From JACVRW01 sp963835705 (GTDB lineage Bacteria; Actinomycetota; Thermoleophilia; Solirubrobacterales; Thermoleophilaceae), in assembly GCA_963835705.1 (NCBI GenBank), contig CAWIGR010000007.1, positions 186,001 through 250,000 on the forward strand: a stretch of 64,000 nucleotides of DNA, written 5' to 3'. Numbering within the stretch: position 1 is the first letter of the stretch; each line of letters opens with the position of its first letter. Position numbers and translations under genes: made by a program. Below, piece after piece: positions 42,924-50,854 of this stretch. Under the pieces are notes generated by a model. That model searched no databases, had not been told where the DNA came from, and worked only from the letters and a program-made list of their open reading frames with translations.

Positions 42924-43799
42924 GTCGAGGAGGTAATAGGGAGGATTGCCCGGAGGCAGCACGGCGTGGTCACTCGGGTCCAGCTCCTGGCTGCTGGTGT
43001 AAGCGCCAAGGAGATCAGGCGGCGCTTGGAGAAGAAGGCGCTTCTCCGCGTCTACCCGGGCGTCTACCGGGTGGGGCACGTCGCCCCCAGCCGCGAGGCG
43101 TCCTACCACGCGGCGGTGCTCGCCTGTGGCCACGGCGCGGTGCTGAGCGGCAAAGCGGCCGGCCACCTCTGGGGCCTCATCAAAGGCGCCGCGCCCCCGC
43201 CCGAGGTCACCGCCCCGAAGAAGCGCAGGATCAAGGGCGTCCGGACCCGGCACGCGCTCCGCGGGGAAACGGAGGCCACCACCTGCCACGGCATCCCCAC
43301 CACAACCGTCCCGAGAACACTCGTGGACCTCTCCTCATCGCTGTCGTTGGACGACCTGGCGCGCGCCTGCCACGAAGCGGGAGTGCTCCACCGCACCACT
43401 CCCCGCCAGGTCGAGGAGGTGCTGGAGAGAAGGCCCAGCACCCCCGGCGCAAAGAAGCTGAGAAAGGTGATGCATGGCGACGTCCACGTCACCCTTAGTG
43501 CCCTGGAACGCAGGTTCCTGGAACTGCTGAAGGAGCGAGCGCTGCCGCTACCGAGAACCAACAAGCCGGCGAGCGGAAGGAGGGTCGACTGCCGCTGGCA
43601 CGACCACAACCTCACCGTCGAGCTCGACAGCTACCGATACCACCGCTCCCGCCACGCCTGGGAGCTCGACCGCCGCCGCGAACGGGAGGCAAGGGCCCGG
43701 GGTGACGAGTTCCGCCGCTACACGCACGACGACGTCTTCGAGGCGCCGGTGTACATGCTCAGGGAATTGAGCGCGCTTCTCCGGGTAGCGAGGGTGTGA
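42903..43799 (+). CDS. AbiEi-type antitoxin-domain protein with C-terminal DUF559-like nuclease fold
   Basis: 298 residues. N-terminal winged-helix AbiEi_4-type domain (EEVIGRIARRQHGVVTRVQL, then GVYRVGHVAPS) and a C-terminal endonuclease-like segment with RRVDCRWHDHNLTVELDSY, where Asp and Glu occupy PD-(D/E)xK-like positions, followed by RHAWELDRRREREARARG. Proteins of this architecture are often multi-copy in Thermoleophilia; no partner toxin gene adjoins it. Starts GTG 42882 and GTG 42894 are also in frame. The start lies inside a palindrome and lacks a Shine-Dalgarno. Confidence 0.8.
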   Translation: MGPQNATVEEVIGRIARRQHGVVTRVQLLAAGVSAKEIRRRLEKKALLRVYPGVYRVGHVAPSREASYHAAVLACGHGAVLSGKAAGHLWGLIKGAAPPPEVTAPKKRRIKGVRTRHALRGETEATTCHGIPTTTVPRTLVDLSSSLSLDDLARACHEAGVLHRTTPRQVEEVLERRPSTPGAKKLRKVMHGDVHVTLSALERRFLELLKERALPLPRTNKPASGRRVDCRWHDHNLTVELDSYRYHRSRHAWELDRRREREARARGDEFRRYTHDDVFEAPVYMLRELSALLRVARV

Positions 43800-43820
43800 G
43801 CGACGGAAGGAGATCATCAC

Positions 43821-44060
43821 ATGCCCCAGTGCGAGGTCTGCGGCAACGAGTACGACAAGACCATGGAGATCACCCGCGGCGGCGAGACCCACGTCTTCGA
43901 CAGCTTCGAATGCGCCATCCACGCCATCGCCCCCGCCTGCGACCACTGCGGCTGCAAGATCATCGGCCACGGCATCGAGGCGAACGGCTCGATCTACTGC
44001 TGCGCCCACTGCGCCGAGCGCGAAGGGGTCGAGGGCGCCCGCGATCGCGTCGGCGCGTAG
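43821..44060 (+). CDS. Small cysteine-rich metal-binding protein
   Basis: 79 residues with eight cysteines and several histidines: CEVCGNEYDK, FECAIHAIAPACDHCGCKIIGHG and IYCCAHCAEREG. The pattern suggests two zinc sites, with an MYM/FCS-type finger or prokaryotic-metallothionein-like arrangement. A strong Shine-Dalgarno GGAAGGAG precedes ATG 43821 by 9 bases. It could be a zinc chaperone or buffer; the CDF zinc transporter at 45294 is near but not in an operon with it. Confidence 0.8.
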   Translation: MPQCEVCGNEYDKTMEITRGGETHVFDSFECAIHAIAPACDHCGCKIIGHGIEANGSIYCCAHCAEREGVEGARDRVGA

Positions 44061-44071
44061 GCTGCTGCCCC

Positions 44072-44731
44072 ATCGACCGGGTCGCCGACGACGTCTTCCA
44101 GCTCAGCGGCCGGCCGCGGCACGCGGTAAACGTCTACCTGGCTGGAGACGTCGTGATCGACGCCGGCATATCCAGCGATCGGAAGCGCATCCTCGGACAG
44201 CTCGAGGGACGGAGGGTCAATGCGCACGCGCTGACCCACGCGCACCCCGACCACTACGGCTCGAGCCACGCGGTCTGTGAGGCACGCGGGATCCCGCTCT
44301 GGTGCGGCGAGCGGGACGCGGCCGTGGCGGAGGGAGAGCGCCCGAAACCCGGCCAGGGCCGCCGCGGGAGGCTGCTCAACAGGCTCCCCCTTCCCAAGCC
44401 CAATCCCGTCGGGCGGCGCCTGAGAGAGGGCGACGAGGTGGCCGGCTTCGCCGTCCTGGAGACCCCCGGCCACTCCCCCGGCCACGTCGCCTACTGGCGC
44501 GAGTCCGACCGAACGCTGATCTGCGGCGACGTGCTGTTCAACCTCGGCCTGCCCACCCTGCGGCCCGGCCTGCGCGAGCCGTACGCCGCGTTGACGCCCG
44601 ACCCGGCCAGGAACCGGGAGTCGGCGCGGCGGTTGGCGGAGCTCCGGCCGAACCTGATCCTGTTCGGCCACGGCCCCCCGCTGCGCGATGGTGACCGCTT
44701 CGCGCGCTTCGTCGAGTCGCTACCCGCTTAG
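44072..44731 (+). CDS. Metallo-beta-lactamase-fold hydrolase with non-canonical start
   Basis: About 219 residues. Metal-binding motif LTHAHPDHYGS, then GERDAAV, LETPGHSPGH, ICGDVLFN and LFGHGPP give all ligands of a glyoxalase-II-like MBL enzyme. No ATG, GTG or TTG occurs in frame near the N-terminus; homology begins at RVADDVFQLSG, so ATC 44072 is the likeliest initiator, 11 bases after the previous stop. A GTG at 43796 is in frame, but the extension would be a shadow of the zinc protein gene. Confidence 0.82.
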   Translation: MDRVADDVFQLSGRPRHAVNVYLAGDVVIDAGISSDRKRILGQLEGRRVNAHALTHAHPDHYGSSHAVCEARGIPLWCGERDAAVAEGERPKPGQGRRGRLLNRLPLPKPNPVGRRLREGDEVAGFAVLETPGHSPGHVAYWRESDRTLICGDVLFNLGLPTLRPGLREPYAALTPDPARNRESARRLAELRPNLILFGHGPPLRDGDRFARFVESLPA

Positions 44732-45099
44732 CTCTTCGGCTGCCACAGCGCCACCTCCGCGCCGACGGGCGCTGCCACGACGCTGCGCCAGCCGGCGGGT
44801 CCCTCGCGGGGCTCGAGGATCACCGAGGCCCCCAGCTCGCGCGCCCGGGCGGTGACGGCGCCGATGTTGCACACCTCCACGTAGGGCAGCCACATCGCGT
44901 GCTCCGTGTCGTGCTCCACCACGCCGCCCTCGACCCCCTTGCCCCAGTCGAGCGTCAGGTACGACGCGGAGCCCATCTCGATCCGCTCGAGGCGCCACCC
45001 GAACAGGCGCGTGTAGAAGCCGCACGCCCGCGGCAGGTTCCCGGTGTGCAGCTCCAGGTGGACGACGGGATGGGGGAGGCCGACGCCATGCCCTGTCAC
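44728..45099 (-). CDS. Glyoxalase/VOC superfamily protein
   Basis: 123 residues with two beta-alpha-beta-beta-beta modules: PVVHLELHTGNLPRACGFYTRLFGW and WLPYVEVCNIGAVTARARELGA, ending GAEVALWQPKS. Typical of small VOC proteins (CFP-30/PhnB-like) with uncertain substrate. The start is GTG 45099. Its stop overlaps the convergent MBL gene by 4 bases. Confidence 0.88.
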   Translation of the reverse strand: MTGHGVGLPHPVVHLELHTGNLPRACGFYTRLFGWRLERIEMGSASYLTLDWGKGVEGGVVEHDTEHAMWLPYVEVCNIGAVTARARELGASVILEPREGPAGWRSVVAAPVGAEVALWQPKS

Positions 45100-45293
45100 T
45101 AGGACCGGGCCCGGCGGGGAAAGTCATCGCCCGGACGGCGAGACCTGAGTCGGCGAGCTCCCGCGACCCGGCGCCCGGCTGCGGGCGGGTGTGCCAGTCG
45201 AGCCACCAGCCCGCGTGACGCACCGCCGATGCAAACCCGGAGACGATCCGTCGCGGCATTTCCCCTGCTTACCCGGAAGGAAGCGCCGCAACC

Positions 45294-46232
45294 GTGTCAC
45301 CATCGGCGGGCATGCACGGGCACCACCATCACGGCCATGCGCACGCCGGCGTAACGGCCGACCGTCGCCGGCTCCAGATCGCGCTCGCGCTGATCCTCGG
45401 GTTCATGGCCGTCGAGGTCGTGGCCGGCATCCTCGCCTCCTCGCTCGCCCTGCTCTCGGACGCCGCGCACATGCTCACCGACGCCGGGGCGATCGCGCTC
45501 GCGCTGGGGGCCGCCCGCCTCGCGGCCCGCCCCGCCGGCGGCGGCTACACGTTCGGGCTCAAGCGCGCGGAGATCCTGTCCGCGCAGCTGAACGGCGCCA
45601 CGCTCGTCGCGCTCGCCGCCGTGATCATGTACGAGGGCATCCGCCGCCTGTTCGATCCACCCGACGTGGAGGGCGCGACCGTGCTGGTGGTCGCGATCGC
45701 GGGCATCGCCGTCAACCTAGCCGCCACCTCCGTGCTGGCCGGCGCCGACCGGCGCAGCCTCAACGTCGAGGGCGCCTTCCAGCACGTGCTGACCGATCTG
45801 TTCGCCTTCGTCGCCACCGCCGTGGCGGGCGCCGTGGTGCTGCTCACCGGCTTCACGCGGGCGGACGGCATCGCCGCGCTCATGGTGGCCGCGCTGATGC
45901 TGCGCTCCGGCTGGGCTCTCCTGCGCGACTCCGGCCGCGTGCTGCTGGAGGCGGCGCCGAAGGACCTCGACCCGAACGAGATCGGCCGCACCCTCGCCGC
46001 CCAGGACCACGTGGTCGAGGTGCATGACCTGCACGTCTGGGAGGTCACCTCGGGCATGCCATCGCTGTCGGCCCACGTCACTGTCGGCGCCGGCTGCGAC
46101 ACCCAGGTGCACCGCCGCAAACTGGCGGAACTCCTGAGCGATCGCTTCGGGATCGACCATACGACCCTCCAGGTCGAGGCCCGCCACGAGGGGCCGCTGG
46201 AAATCGAGCCGCTCAGCCCGCGGACCACCTGA
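45294..46232 (+). CDS. CDF-family zinc/cobalt/cadmium efflux transporter (CzcD/ZitB-like)
   Basis: 312 residues. A His-rich N-terminus (MHGHHHHGHAHAG) precedes six predicted helices. The tetrahedral metal site is seen in TM2 (SDAAHMLTDAGAIAL) and TM5 (FQHVLTDLFAF). The C-terminal cytoplasmic ferredoxin-like domain has VVEVHDLHVWEVTSGMPSLS. GGAAGGAAG 11 bases upstream supports GTG 45294; ATG 45312 is an alternative that would keep the His tract. The stop lies 1 base from the LigD phosphoesterase ATG. Confidence 0.94.
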   Translation: MSPSAGMHGHHHHGHAHAGVTADRRRLQIALALILGFMAVEVVAGILASSLALLSDAAHMLTDAGAIALALGAARLAARPAGGGYTFGLKRAEILSAQLNGATLVALAAVIMYEGIRRLFDPPDVEGATVLVVAIAGIAVNLAATSVLAGADRRSLNVEGAFQHVLTDLFAFVATAVAGAVVLLTGFTRADGIAALMVAALMLRSGWALLRDSGRVLLEAAPKDLDPNEIGRTLAAQDHVVEVHDLHVWEVTSGMPSLSAHVTVGAGCDTQVHRRKLAELLSDRFGIDHTTLQVEARHEGPLEIEPLSPRTT

Positions 46233-46233
46233 C

Positions 46234-46707
46234 ATGCCGCGCTTCGTGGTCCAGCAGCACGCCGCCACCAGCATGCACTGGGACTTCCGCCTCGAGGTGG
46301 ACGGCACGTTCAAGTCCTGGGCCGTCCCGAAGGGCCCCTCCACCGACCCGCGCGACAAGCGACTGGCGATGGAGGTGGACGACCACTCGCTCTCCTGGGG
46401 CGACTTCGAGGGCGTGATCCCCGAGGGCGAGTACGGCGCCGGGCCGGTGATCGTCTGGGACCGCGGCACCTACGAAAACCTGCGCGACGAGCCGATGGGC
46501 GAGGCCCTGACCGCCGGGCACGCCTCGTTCTGGCTCGAGGGCGAGAAGCTGCGCGGCGGCTGGTCGCTGAGGCGCACGAAGGGGCGGCAGTGGCTCCTCG
46601 TGAAGCGCCGCGACGAGGAGGCCGACGCCCGCCGCCGGCCGACCAGCACGCAGCCGAAATCGGTGGTGAGCGGCCGGACGATCGAAGAGGTGCGCGAGCG
46701 GGGTTAG
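46234..46707 (+). CDS. Stand-alone LigD 3'-phosphoesterase (PE) domain protein
   Basis: 157 residues. Trims 3'-phosphate or ribonucleotide ends during non-homologous end joining. Conserved PE residues appear in FVVQQHAATSMHWDFRLE and SWAVPKGPSTDPRDKRLA, then the His of VDDHSLSW and EGEYGAGPVIVWDRG. It is the first of three genes that together make up the content of a three-domain LigD. ATG 46234 is 1 base after the CDF stop. Confidence 0.92.
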   Translation: MPRFVVQQHAATSMHWDFRLEVDGTFKSWAVPKGPSTDPRDKRLAMEVDDHSLSWGDFEGVIPEGEYGAGPVIVWDRGTYENLRDEPMGEALTAGHASFWLEGEKLRGGWSLRRTKGRQWLLVKRRDEEADARRRPTSTQPKSVVSGRTIEEVRERG

Positions 46708-46731
46708 CCACCGGCGCGCCGGGCAGTCACC

Positions 46732-46875
46732 TTGCTGGTCGCCGTGCTCGCTGTCCACGGAATCGCGAGCGCCTTCGTGGTCGGCACCGCCTGGCGTCGC
46801 GCGGGCGACACCCGCGACAAGCCCGACCCCGTCACCGAAGCACGCATGGAGGAGCAGGCCACGGGTACCTCGTAG
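46732..46875 (+). CDS. Possible small membrane protein
   Basis: 47-residue ORF from TTG 46732: one hydrophobic segment (LVAVLAVHGIASAFVVGTAW) followed by a charged tail (RRAGDTRDKPDPVTEARMEE). Third-position GC is high in this frame, favouring it over the opposite strand. No Shine-Dalgarno. Located between the PE and Rho-N-like genes. Confidence 0.35.
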   Translation: MLVAVLAVHGIASAFVVGTAWRRAGDTRDKPDPVTEARMEEQATGTS

Positions 46876-46877
46876 GC

Positions 46878-47222
46878 ATGCCACCTCGCGGAGTCAAGAA
46901 GGGCACCAAGCGGGCCCGCCAGTACGAGCACGTCAAGGAAAGCCAGAAGGAGCAGGGGCGCTCCGAGGACCGCGCCGAGGAGATCGCCGCACGCACCGTC
47001 AACAAGGAACGGGCGCGCAGCGGCGAGTCTCGCCAGCGCTCGAGCACGTCGACCCAGGACATCTCGTCGGGCCGGCGCGGCGGTCAGCGCTCGGGCAGCG
47101 GCGGCCCGAAGGGACGCACCCGCGACCAGCTCTACAACGAGGCCAAGAACCTGAACATCGAGGGCCGCTCGCGGATGGACAAGCAGCAGCTGCTGCGCGC
47201 CGTAGAGTCCAAGAAGAGCTGA
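46878..47222 (+). CDS. Small basic protein with C-terminal Rho_N/SAP-like helix-extended-helix
   Basis: 114 residues. The N-terminal half resembles proteins often labelled plasmid stabilisation (EHVKESQKEQGRSEDRAEEI, AARTVNKERARSGE). After a Ser/Gly/Arg linker, a C-terminal 35-residue module TRDQLYNEAKNLNIEGRSRM-DKQQLLRAV fits a Rho_N/SAP-type nucleic-acid-binding motif. It sits inside the LigD gene group, suggesting a DNA-associated accessory role, but this is contextual inference. Confidence 0.75.
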   Translation: MPPRGVKKGTKRARQYEHVKESQKEQGRSEDRAEEIAARTVNKERARSGESRQRSSTSTQDISSGRRGGQRSGSGGPKGRTRDQLYNEAKNLNIEGRSRMDKQQLLRAVESKKS

Positions 47223-47236
47223 GCGCCTACACCCCA

Positions 47237-48139
47237 ATGAAGGCCGTCCTCACGGACGAGCCCTTCGACGACCCGAACTGGATCTTCGAGCGCAAGCTCG
47301 ACGGCATCCGCTGCATGGCCCACCGCGACGGCGGCGGCCCGGTGCGCCTCATCTCCCGCACCGACAAGGACATGACGGGCCAGTTCGGCCAGGTGGCGAA
47401 GGCGCTCGAGGCCCAGCCGGTGGACGATTTCGTGGCGGACGGCGAGCTCGTCGCCTTCCAGGACGGCATCACCAGCTTCTCGAGGCTGCAGCGGCGCGCT
47501 CGGGAGCAGGTGGCAGTCTTCCTGTACGTGTTCGACCTGCTGCGCCACGATGGCCGCGACGTCCGCGACCTGCCGCTCCGCGAGCGCAAGGCCCTCCTGC
47601 GCAAGGCCTTCGAGTTCGGCGGGCGGGTGCGCTACAGCCCGCACCGCAACCAGCACGGCACGAAGCTGTTCGGCGAGGCCTGCAGCCAGGGTCTCGAGGG
47701 GCTGATCGCGAAGCGTGCCGACAGCCCGTACCGCTCGGCCGCCCGCTCTCGCGACTGGCTCAAGCTCAAGTGCCACTTCGAGCAGGAGCTCGTAATCGGC
47801 GGCTTCACCGCGCCGCAGGGGTCGCGCACGGACTTCGGCGCGCTCTTGGTGGGCTACAAGGAGGACCAGCGTCTGCGCTACGCCGGCAAGGTCGGCACAG
47901 GCTTCGACCACGCCACCCTCGAGGAGCTCGGCCGCCGGCTGCGCGAGCTGGAACGCGACGACCCGCCCTTCGATGACGTCCATCCCATCCCGCGCGGCAC
48001 GCACTGGGTGGAGCCCGAGCTGGTCGCGCAGATCGGCTTCTCCGAGTGGACCCGGGACGGCCGCCTGCGCCATCCCCGATACCTCGGACTGCGCGACGAC
48101 AAGCCGGCCGGCGAGGTCGTGCGGGAGCGCCCGGCGTGA
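47237..48139 (+). CDS. ATP-dependent DNA ligase (LigD ligase domain)
   Basis: 300 residues. Nucleotidyltransferase motif I ERKLDGIRC at about residue 19-27 with adenylated Lys, motif III LYVFDLL, motif IV LEGLIAKR and motif V DWLKLKC, then an OB-fold domain (GGFTAPQGSRTDFGALLVGY). Seals nicks in NHEJ-type repair. ATG 47237 lies 14 bases after the preceding gene, and its stop overlaps the GTG of the polymerase domain gene. Confidence 0.94.
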   Translation: MKAVLTDEPFDDPNWIFERKLDGIRCMAHRDGGGPVRLISRTDKDMTGQFGQVAKALEAQPVDDFVADGELVAFQDGITSFSRLQRRAREQVAVFLYVFDLLRHDGRDVRDLPLRERKALLRKAFEFGGRVRYSPHRNQHGTKLFGEACSQGLEGLIAKRADSPYRSAARSRDWLKLKCHFEQELVIGGFTAPQGSRTDFGALLVGYKEDQRLRYAGKVGTGFDHATLEELGRRLRELERDDPPFDDVHPIPRGTHWVEPELVAQIGFSEWTRDGRLRHPRYLGLRDDKPAGEVVRERPA

Positions 48140-49020
48140 AGGCGAAGATCTCGAGCCCGGACAAGCGGCTCTTCCCAGCCGACGGGATCACGAAGCTCGA
48201 CCTCGCCACCTACTACGAGCGCGTTGCCGAGTGGATGGTCCCGCACGTGCGCGAGCGGCCGCTCAGCCTGCAGATCTTCCCCGACGGCATCGAGGGCACC
48301 GGCTTCTTCCAGAAGAACGTGCCGAAGCACTATCCGGACTGGATCCGCCGCGTGGAGGTACGCAAGGAGGGCGGCAAGGTCATCCACCCCGTGGTCAGCG
48401 ACGGGGAGACGCTGCCGTACCTGGTCGGGCAGAACACGATCACGCCGCACGTGTGGCTGTCGCGCTGCGACCGCGTCGGCCAGCCCGACCGCATGGTCGT
48501 GGACCTCGACCCGCCTCCCGGCGAGGACTTCCCCGCGGTGCGCCGGGCGGCCCGCCAGGCGGGCGACCTGCTGCGCGAGATCGGCCTCGAGCCGTTCGCG
48601 CAGGTGACCGGGTCGAAGGGGATCCACGTCTGGACCCCCCTGCGCCGCCGCGCGGACTTCGAGGAGGTCAAGGAGCTCTCCAACCTGTTCGCCGCCGTGC
48701 TCGCGGCCCGCTACCCGGACGAGCTCACCACCGAGTTCCGCAAGGCCAAGCGCGCTGGGCGCATCCTCGTGGACGTGCTGCGCAACCGCTACGCCCAGAC
48801 CGCGGTGCCCCCCTACGGCGTCCGGCCGCGGCCGGGCGCCCCCGTGGCCACCCCGATCGAGTGGGACGAGCTGTCGGACTCGAAGCTGCGACCCGACCGC
48901 TGGAACGTGAAGACCGTGCTGCGCCGCCTGGGCGCCAAGGGCGACCCGTGGACCGACATCGGCTCCGCCGCGCGCGGCATCGGCGAGGCTCGCAAGACGC
49001 TGGAGAGGATGGCGTCCTAA
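48136..49020 (+). CDS. LigD polymerase/primase-domain protein
   Basis: 294-residue archaeo-eukaryotic-primase-fold polymerase. Catalytic metal motif VVDLDPPPGEDF, then TGSKGIHVWTPL, and the third acidic residue in RILVDVLRN. N-terminal SSPDKRLFPADGITKLDLATYY is typical of LigD-Pol. Performs gap filling and template-dependent addition at breaks. GTG 48136 overlaps the ligase stop. No ku gene lies in the window. Confidence 0.94.
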   Translation: MKAKISSPDKRLFPADGITKLDLATYYERVAEWMVPHVRERPLSLQIFPDGIEGTGFFQKNVPKHYPDWIRRVEVRKEGGKVIHPVVSDGETLPYLVGQNTITPHVWLSRCDRVGQPDRMVVDLDPPPGEDFPAVRRAARQAGDLLREIGLEPFAQVTGSKGIHVWTPLRRRADFEEVKELSNLFAAVLAARYPDELTTEFRKAKRAGRILVDVLRNRYAQTAVPPYGVRPRPGAPVATPIEWDELSDSKLRPDRWNVKTVLRRLGAKGDPWTDIGSAARGIGEARKTLERMAS

Positions 49021-49194
49021 GCCGATCCGCGGGCAGCGCGGGCAGTGCGCGCCGCGGTCGTCCCGCTCGCCCGTGAGCCATCCCTCCACCGGCGGCACCC
49101 GCCCGGTGGGGAGCGACTCGCGGACGACCTCGTCCATGGCCCCCCACAGGCGCTCGACACGCCGGGCCGAGAGCCGCGGCACCGGGGGCCGTGG
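49021..49194 (-). pseudogene. Internal fragment of a formamidopyrimidine-DNA glycosylase (Fpg/Nei-like)
   Basis: Minus-strand translation gives about 55 residues matching the region before and at the start of the Fpg zinc finger: PRLSARRVERLWGAMDEVV, then SLPTGRVPPVEGWLTGERDD and CPRC. Both ends are missing. It runs into the stop of the polymerase gene on one side and is replaced by the plus-strand nucleotidyltransferase sequence on the other. No start codon context remains. A DNA-repair gene remnant next to LigD genes. Confidence 0.5.
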
Positions 49195-49729
49195 GTCCGC
49201 CGTCTGGGCCCGCGGCGGCCCGGAGACCCGGCATGACCTGGACTTCGTGGTCAAGGAGGAGGACATCGAGCGCGCGGCCGACGTGCTGGCCGATGCGGGG
49301 ATGCGGCCCGAGAAGCCGCCTGAGGAGTGGCTCTGGAAGGCCTGGGACGGCGACGTGCTGATCGACCTGATCTTCGCGCCCCGCGGGCTCGAGGTCACCG
49401 ACGAGGTGATCCAGCGCGGCGAGGAGCTGCACGTGCTCGGCATCACGATCCCGGTGATGTCGATCGAGGACGTGCTGGCCACCAAGCTGCTCGCCCTGCA
49501 CGAGCACGAGCTCGACTACACGGGCCTTGTCCGGATCGCCCGCGCCGTGCGCGAGCAGATCGACTGGCGCTACCTCCGCGAGCGCACGAAGGGATCCCCC
49601 TACGCGTCGGCGTTCTTCGTCATGTGCGAGGAGCTCGGCGTCGCGGCCGATCCCCACGCGGCCCAGGGCGCCGAGGTGCGGCTGCTCACTCCCCCAGGCT
49701 CCCGTTTTCGCCTCTCAGGCCCGGGGTAG
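49136..49729 (+). CDS. Nucleotidyltransferase-fold protein, N-terminally truncated
   Basis: Conserved sequence begins at SAVWARGGPETRHDLDFVVK, containing the Gly-Ser-like loop and the two metal-binding Asp of the NTase fold. It continues with LWKAWDGDVLIDLIFAPRG (third Asp) and VMSIEDVLATKLLALHEHE. About 20-25 N-terminal residues normal for this family are missing; the 5' part read from ATG 49136 is an out-of-context Arg/Ser-rich run that overlaps the fpg remnant. It may be inactive or use an unrecognised start. Confidence 0.55.
   Translation: MAPHRRSTRRAESRGTGGRGSAVWARGGPETRHDLDFVVKEEDIERAADVLADAGMRPEKPPEEWLWKAWDGDVLIDLIFAPRGLEVTDEVIQRGEELHVLGITIPVMSIEDVLATKLLALHEHELDYTGLVRIARAVREQIDWRYLRERTKGSPYASAFFVMCEELGVAADPHAAQGAEVRLLTPPGSRFRLSGPG
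49704..49729 (+). promoter_or_regulatory. SigB/SigF-type promoter (GTTTTC / GGGTAG)
   Basis: GTTTTC at 49704-49709 and GGGTAG at 49724-49729 with a 14-base spacer match the GTTT-N14-16-GGGTA consensus of stress/sporulation-type sigma factors. The RpoD-like gene starts 11 bases downstream, so its mRNA has a very short leader. The same pair occurs upstream of 60228. Confidence 0.55.
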
Positions 49730-49739
49730 ACCTTTCTAC

Positions 49740-50804
49740 ATGCCGACGATTGCGGATAAATCCGCCGAGCGCCGAATCGAAGCGCTCGTGGAGCGGGGCG
49801 AGGAACGGGGCTGTGTGAATCTCTCGGAGCTCATGGAATTTACCCAGGAGCTCGAGCTGCCCGACGAAGAGGCCCACGCGCTTCACGAGCGTTTGGAGTC
49901 GCGCGGAATCGAGGTCGGTGACGACTGCGGCAACGGCGCGCAGCCAGGCCCGACCTACAACCACGATGAGCTCGTTCTCATGACGAGCGACACGCTGCAG
50001 CTCTTCCTGCGCGACGTGCGCCGCCACCCGCTGCTGTCCGCCGAGGAGGAGGTCGAGCTGGCGCAGAGCATCGAGCGCGGCGACCTCGAGGCGAAGGAGC
50101 GCATGGTCAACTCGAACCTGCGGCTGGTCGTCTCGCTCGCCAAGAAGTACCAGGGCCACGAGCTGGCGCTGCTCGACCTGATCCAGGAGGGCATCCTGGG
50201 CCTGATCCGAGCGGCCGAGAAGTTCGATTGGCGCAGGGGCTACAAGTTCTCGACCTACGCGACCTTCTGGATCCGCCAGGCGATCCAGCGCGGTCTCGCG
50301 AACCAGGGCCGCACCATCCGGATCCCGGTTCACATCGGGCAGCGCGAGCGCAAGATCGCCCGCGTGGAGCGCGACCTGGCCGCGCAGCACGGGCGTCCCC
50401 CCACGGACGAGGAGATCGCCGCCGCCGCGGAGCTCTCGATCGAGGAGCTGCACGAGACGCGCGAGGTGATGCGCACGATCACGAGCCTCGAGCGGCCCGT
50501 GGGGGCGGAGGGCGACACCGAGCTCGGCGACCTGCTCGCCAGCGAGGAGCGCCAGCCGCACGAGGAGGTCGAGATCGGCCTTCGCGACCAGACGGTCCGG
50601 GCCGCGCTCGACCAGCTTCCCGAGCAGGAGCGCCGGGTGATCAAGCTGCGCTACGGGATCAACGGCGACGATCCGACGCCGCTCCGCGAGGCGGGCCGGC
50701 TGCTCGGCCTCTCGCCGGAGCGGGTGCGGCGGATCGAGCACAAGGCGCTCGAGCGCCTCGCGGAGTTCCGCGAGGTCGCGGCGCTCTCCGAAGCCGCGGC
50801 GTGA
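49740..50804 (+). CDS. RpoD-like sigma-70 factor
   Basis: 354 residues. Residual region 1.1-like N-terminus (about 1-75), region 1.2 (DTLQLFLRDVRRHPLLSAEEEV), region 2 (NSNLRLVVSLAKKYQGHELA, FDWRRGYKFSTYATFWIRQAI), region 3 and region 4 (EQERRVIKLRYGINGDDPTPL, then GRLLGLSPERVRRIEHKALERL). The length and regions 2.3-2.4 place it in group 1/2. Whether it is the primary sigma or an alternative one (HrdB/SigB-like) is not decided by sequence. The SigB/SigF-type promoter just upstream favours an alternative factor in a cascade. Confidence 0.93.
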   Translation: MPTIADKSAERRIEALVERGEERGCVNLSELMEFTQELELPDEEAHALHERLESRGIEVGDDCGNGAQPGPTYNHDELVLMTSDTLQLFLRDVRRHPLLSAEEEVELAQSIERGDLEAKERMVNSNLRLVVSLAKKYQGHELALLDLIQEGILGLIRAAEKFDWRRGYKFSTYATFWIRQAIQRGLANQGRTIRIPVHIGQRERKIARVERDLAAQHGRPPTDEEIAAAAELSIEELHETREVMRTITSLERPVGAEGDTELGDLLASEERQPHEEVEIGLRDQTVRAALDQLPEQERRVIKLRYGINGDDPTPLREAGRLLGLSPERVRRIEHKALERLAEFREVAALSEAAA

Positions 50805-50818
50805 TCGCGCTCGCCCAG

Positions 50819-50845
50819 GTGAGTAACGGACGGCACGACGGGTAA
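50819..50845 (+). promoter_or_regulatory. Possible SigB/SigF-type promoter before the holin-like operon
   Basis: GTGAGT (50819-50824) and GGGTAA (50840-50845) with a 15-base spacer precede ATG 50855 by 9 bases. The -10 fits the class; the -35 is weak (GTGAGT against GTTT). Confidence 0.35.
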
Positions 50846-50854
50846 CTCGTCGGC

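Noticed and set aside
47132..49657. Long minus-strand open frames opposite the LigD ligase and polymerase genes
   Set aside because: Shadows of the plus-strand genes, except for the short Fpg-like block at 49021-49194, which has real family sequence and was kept as a remnant.
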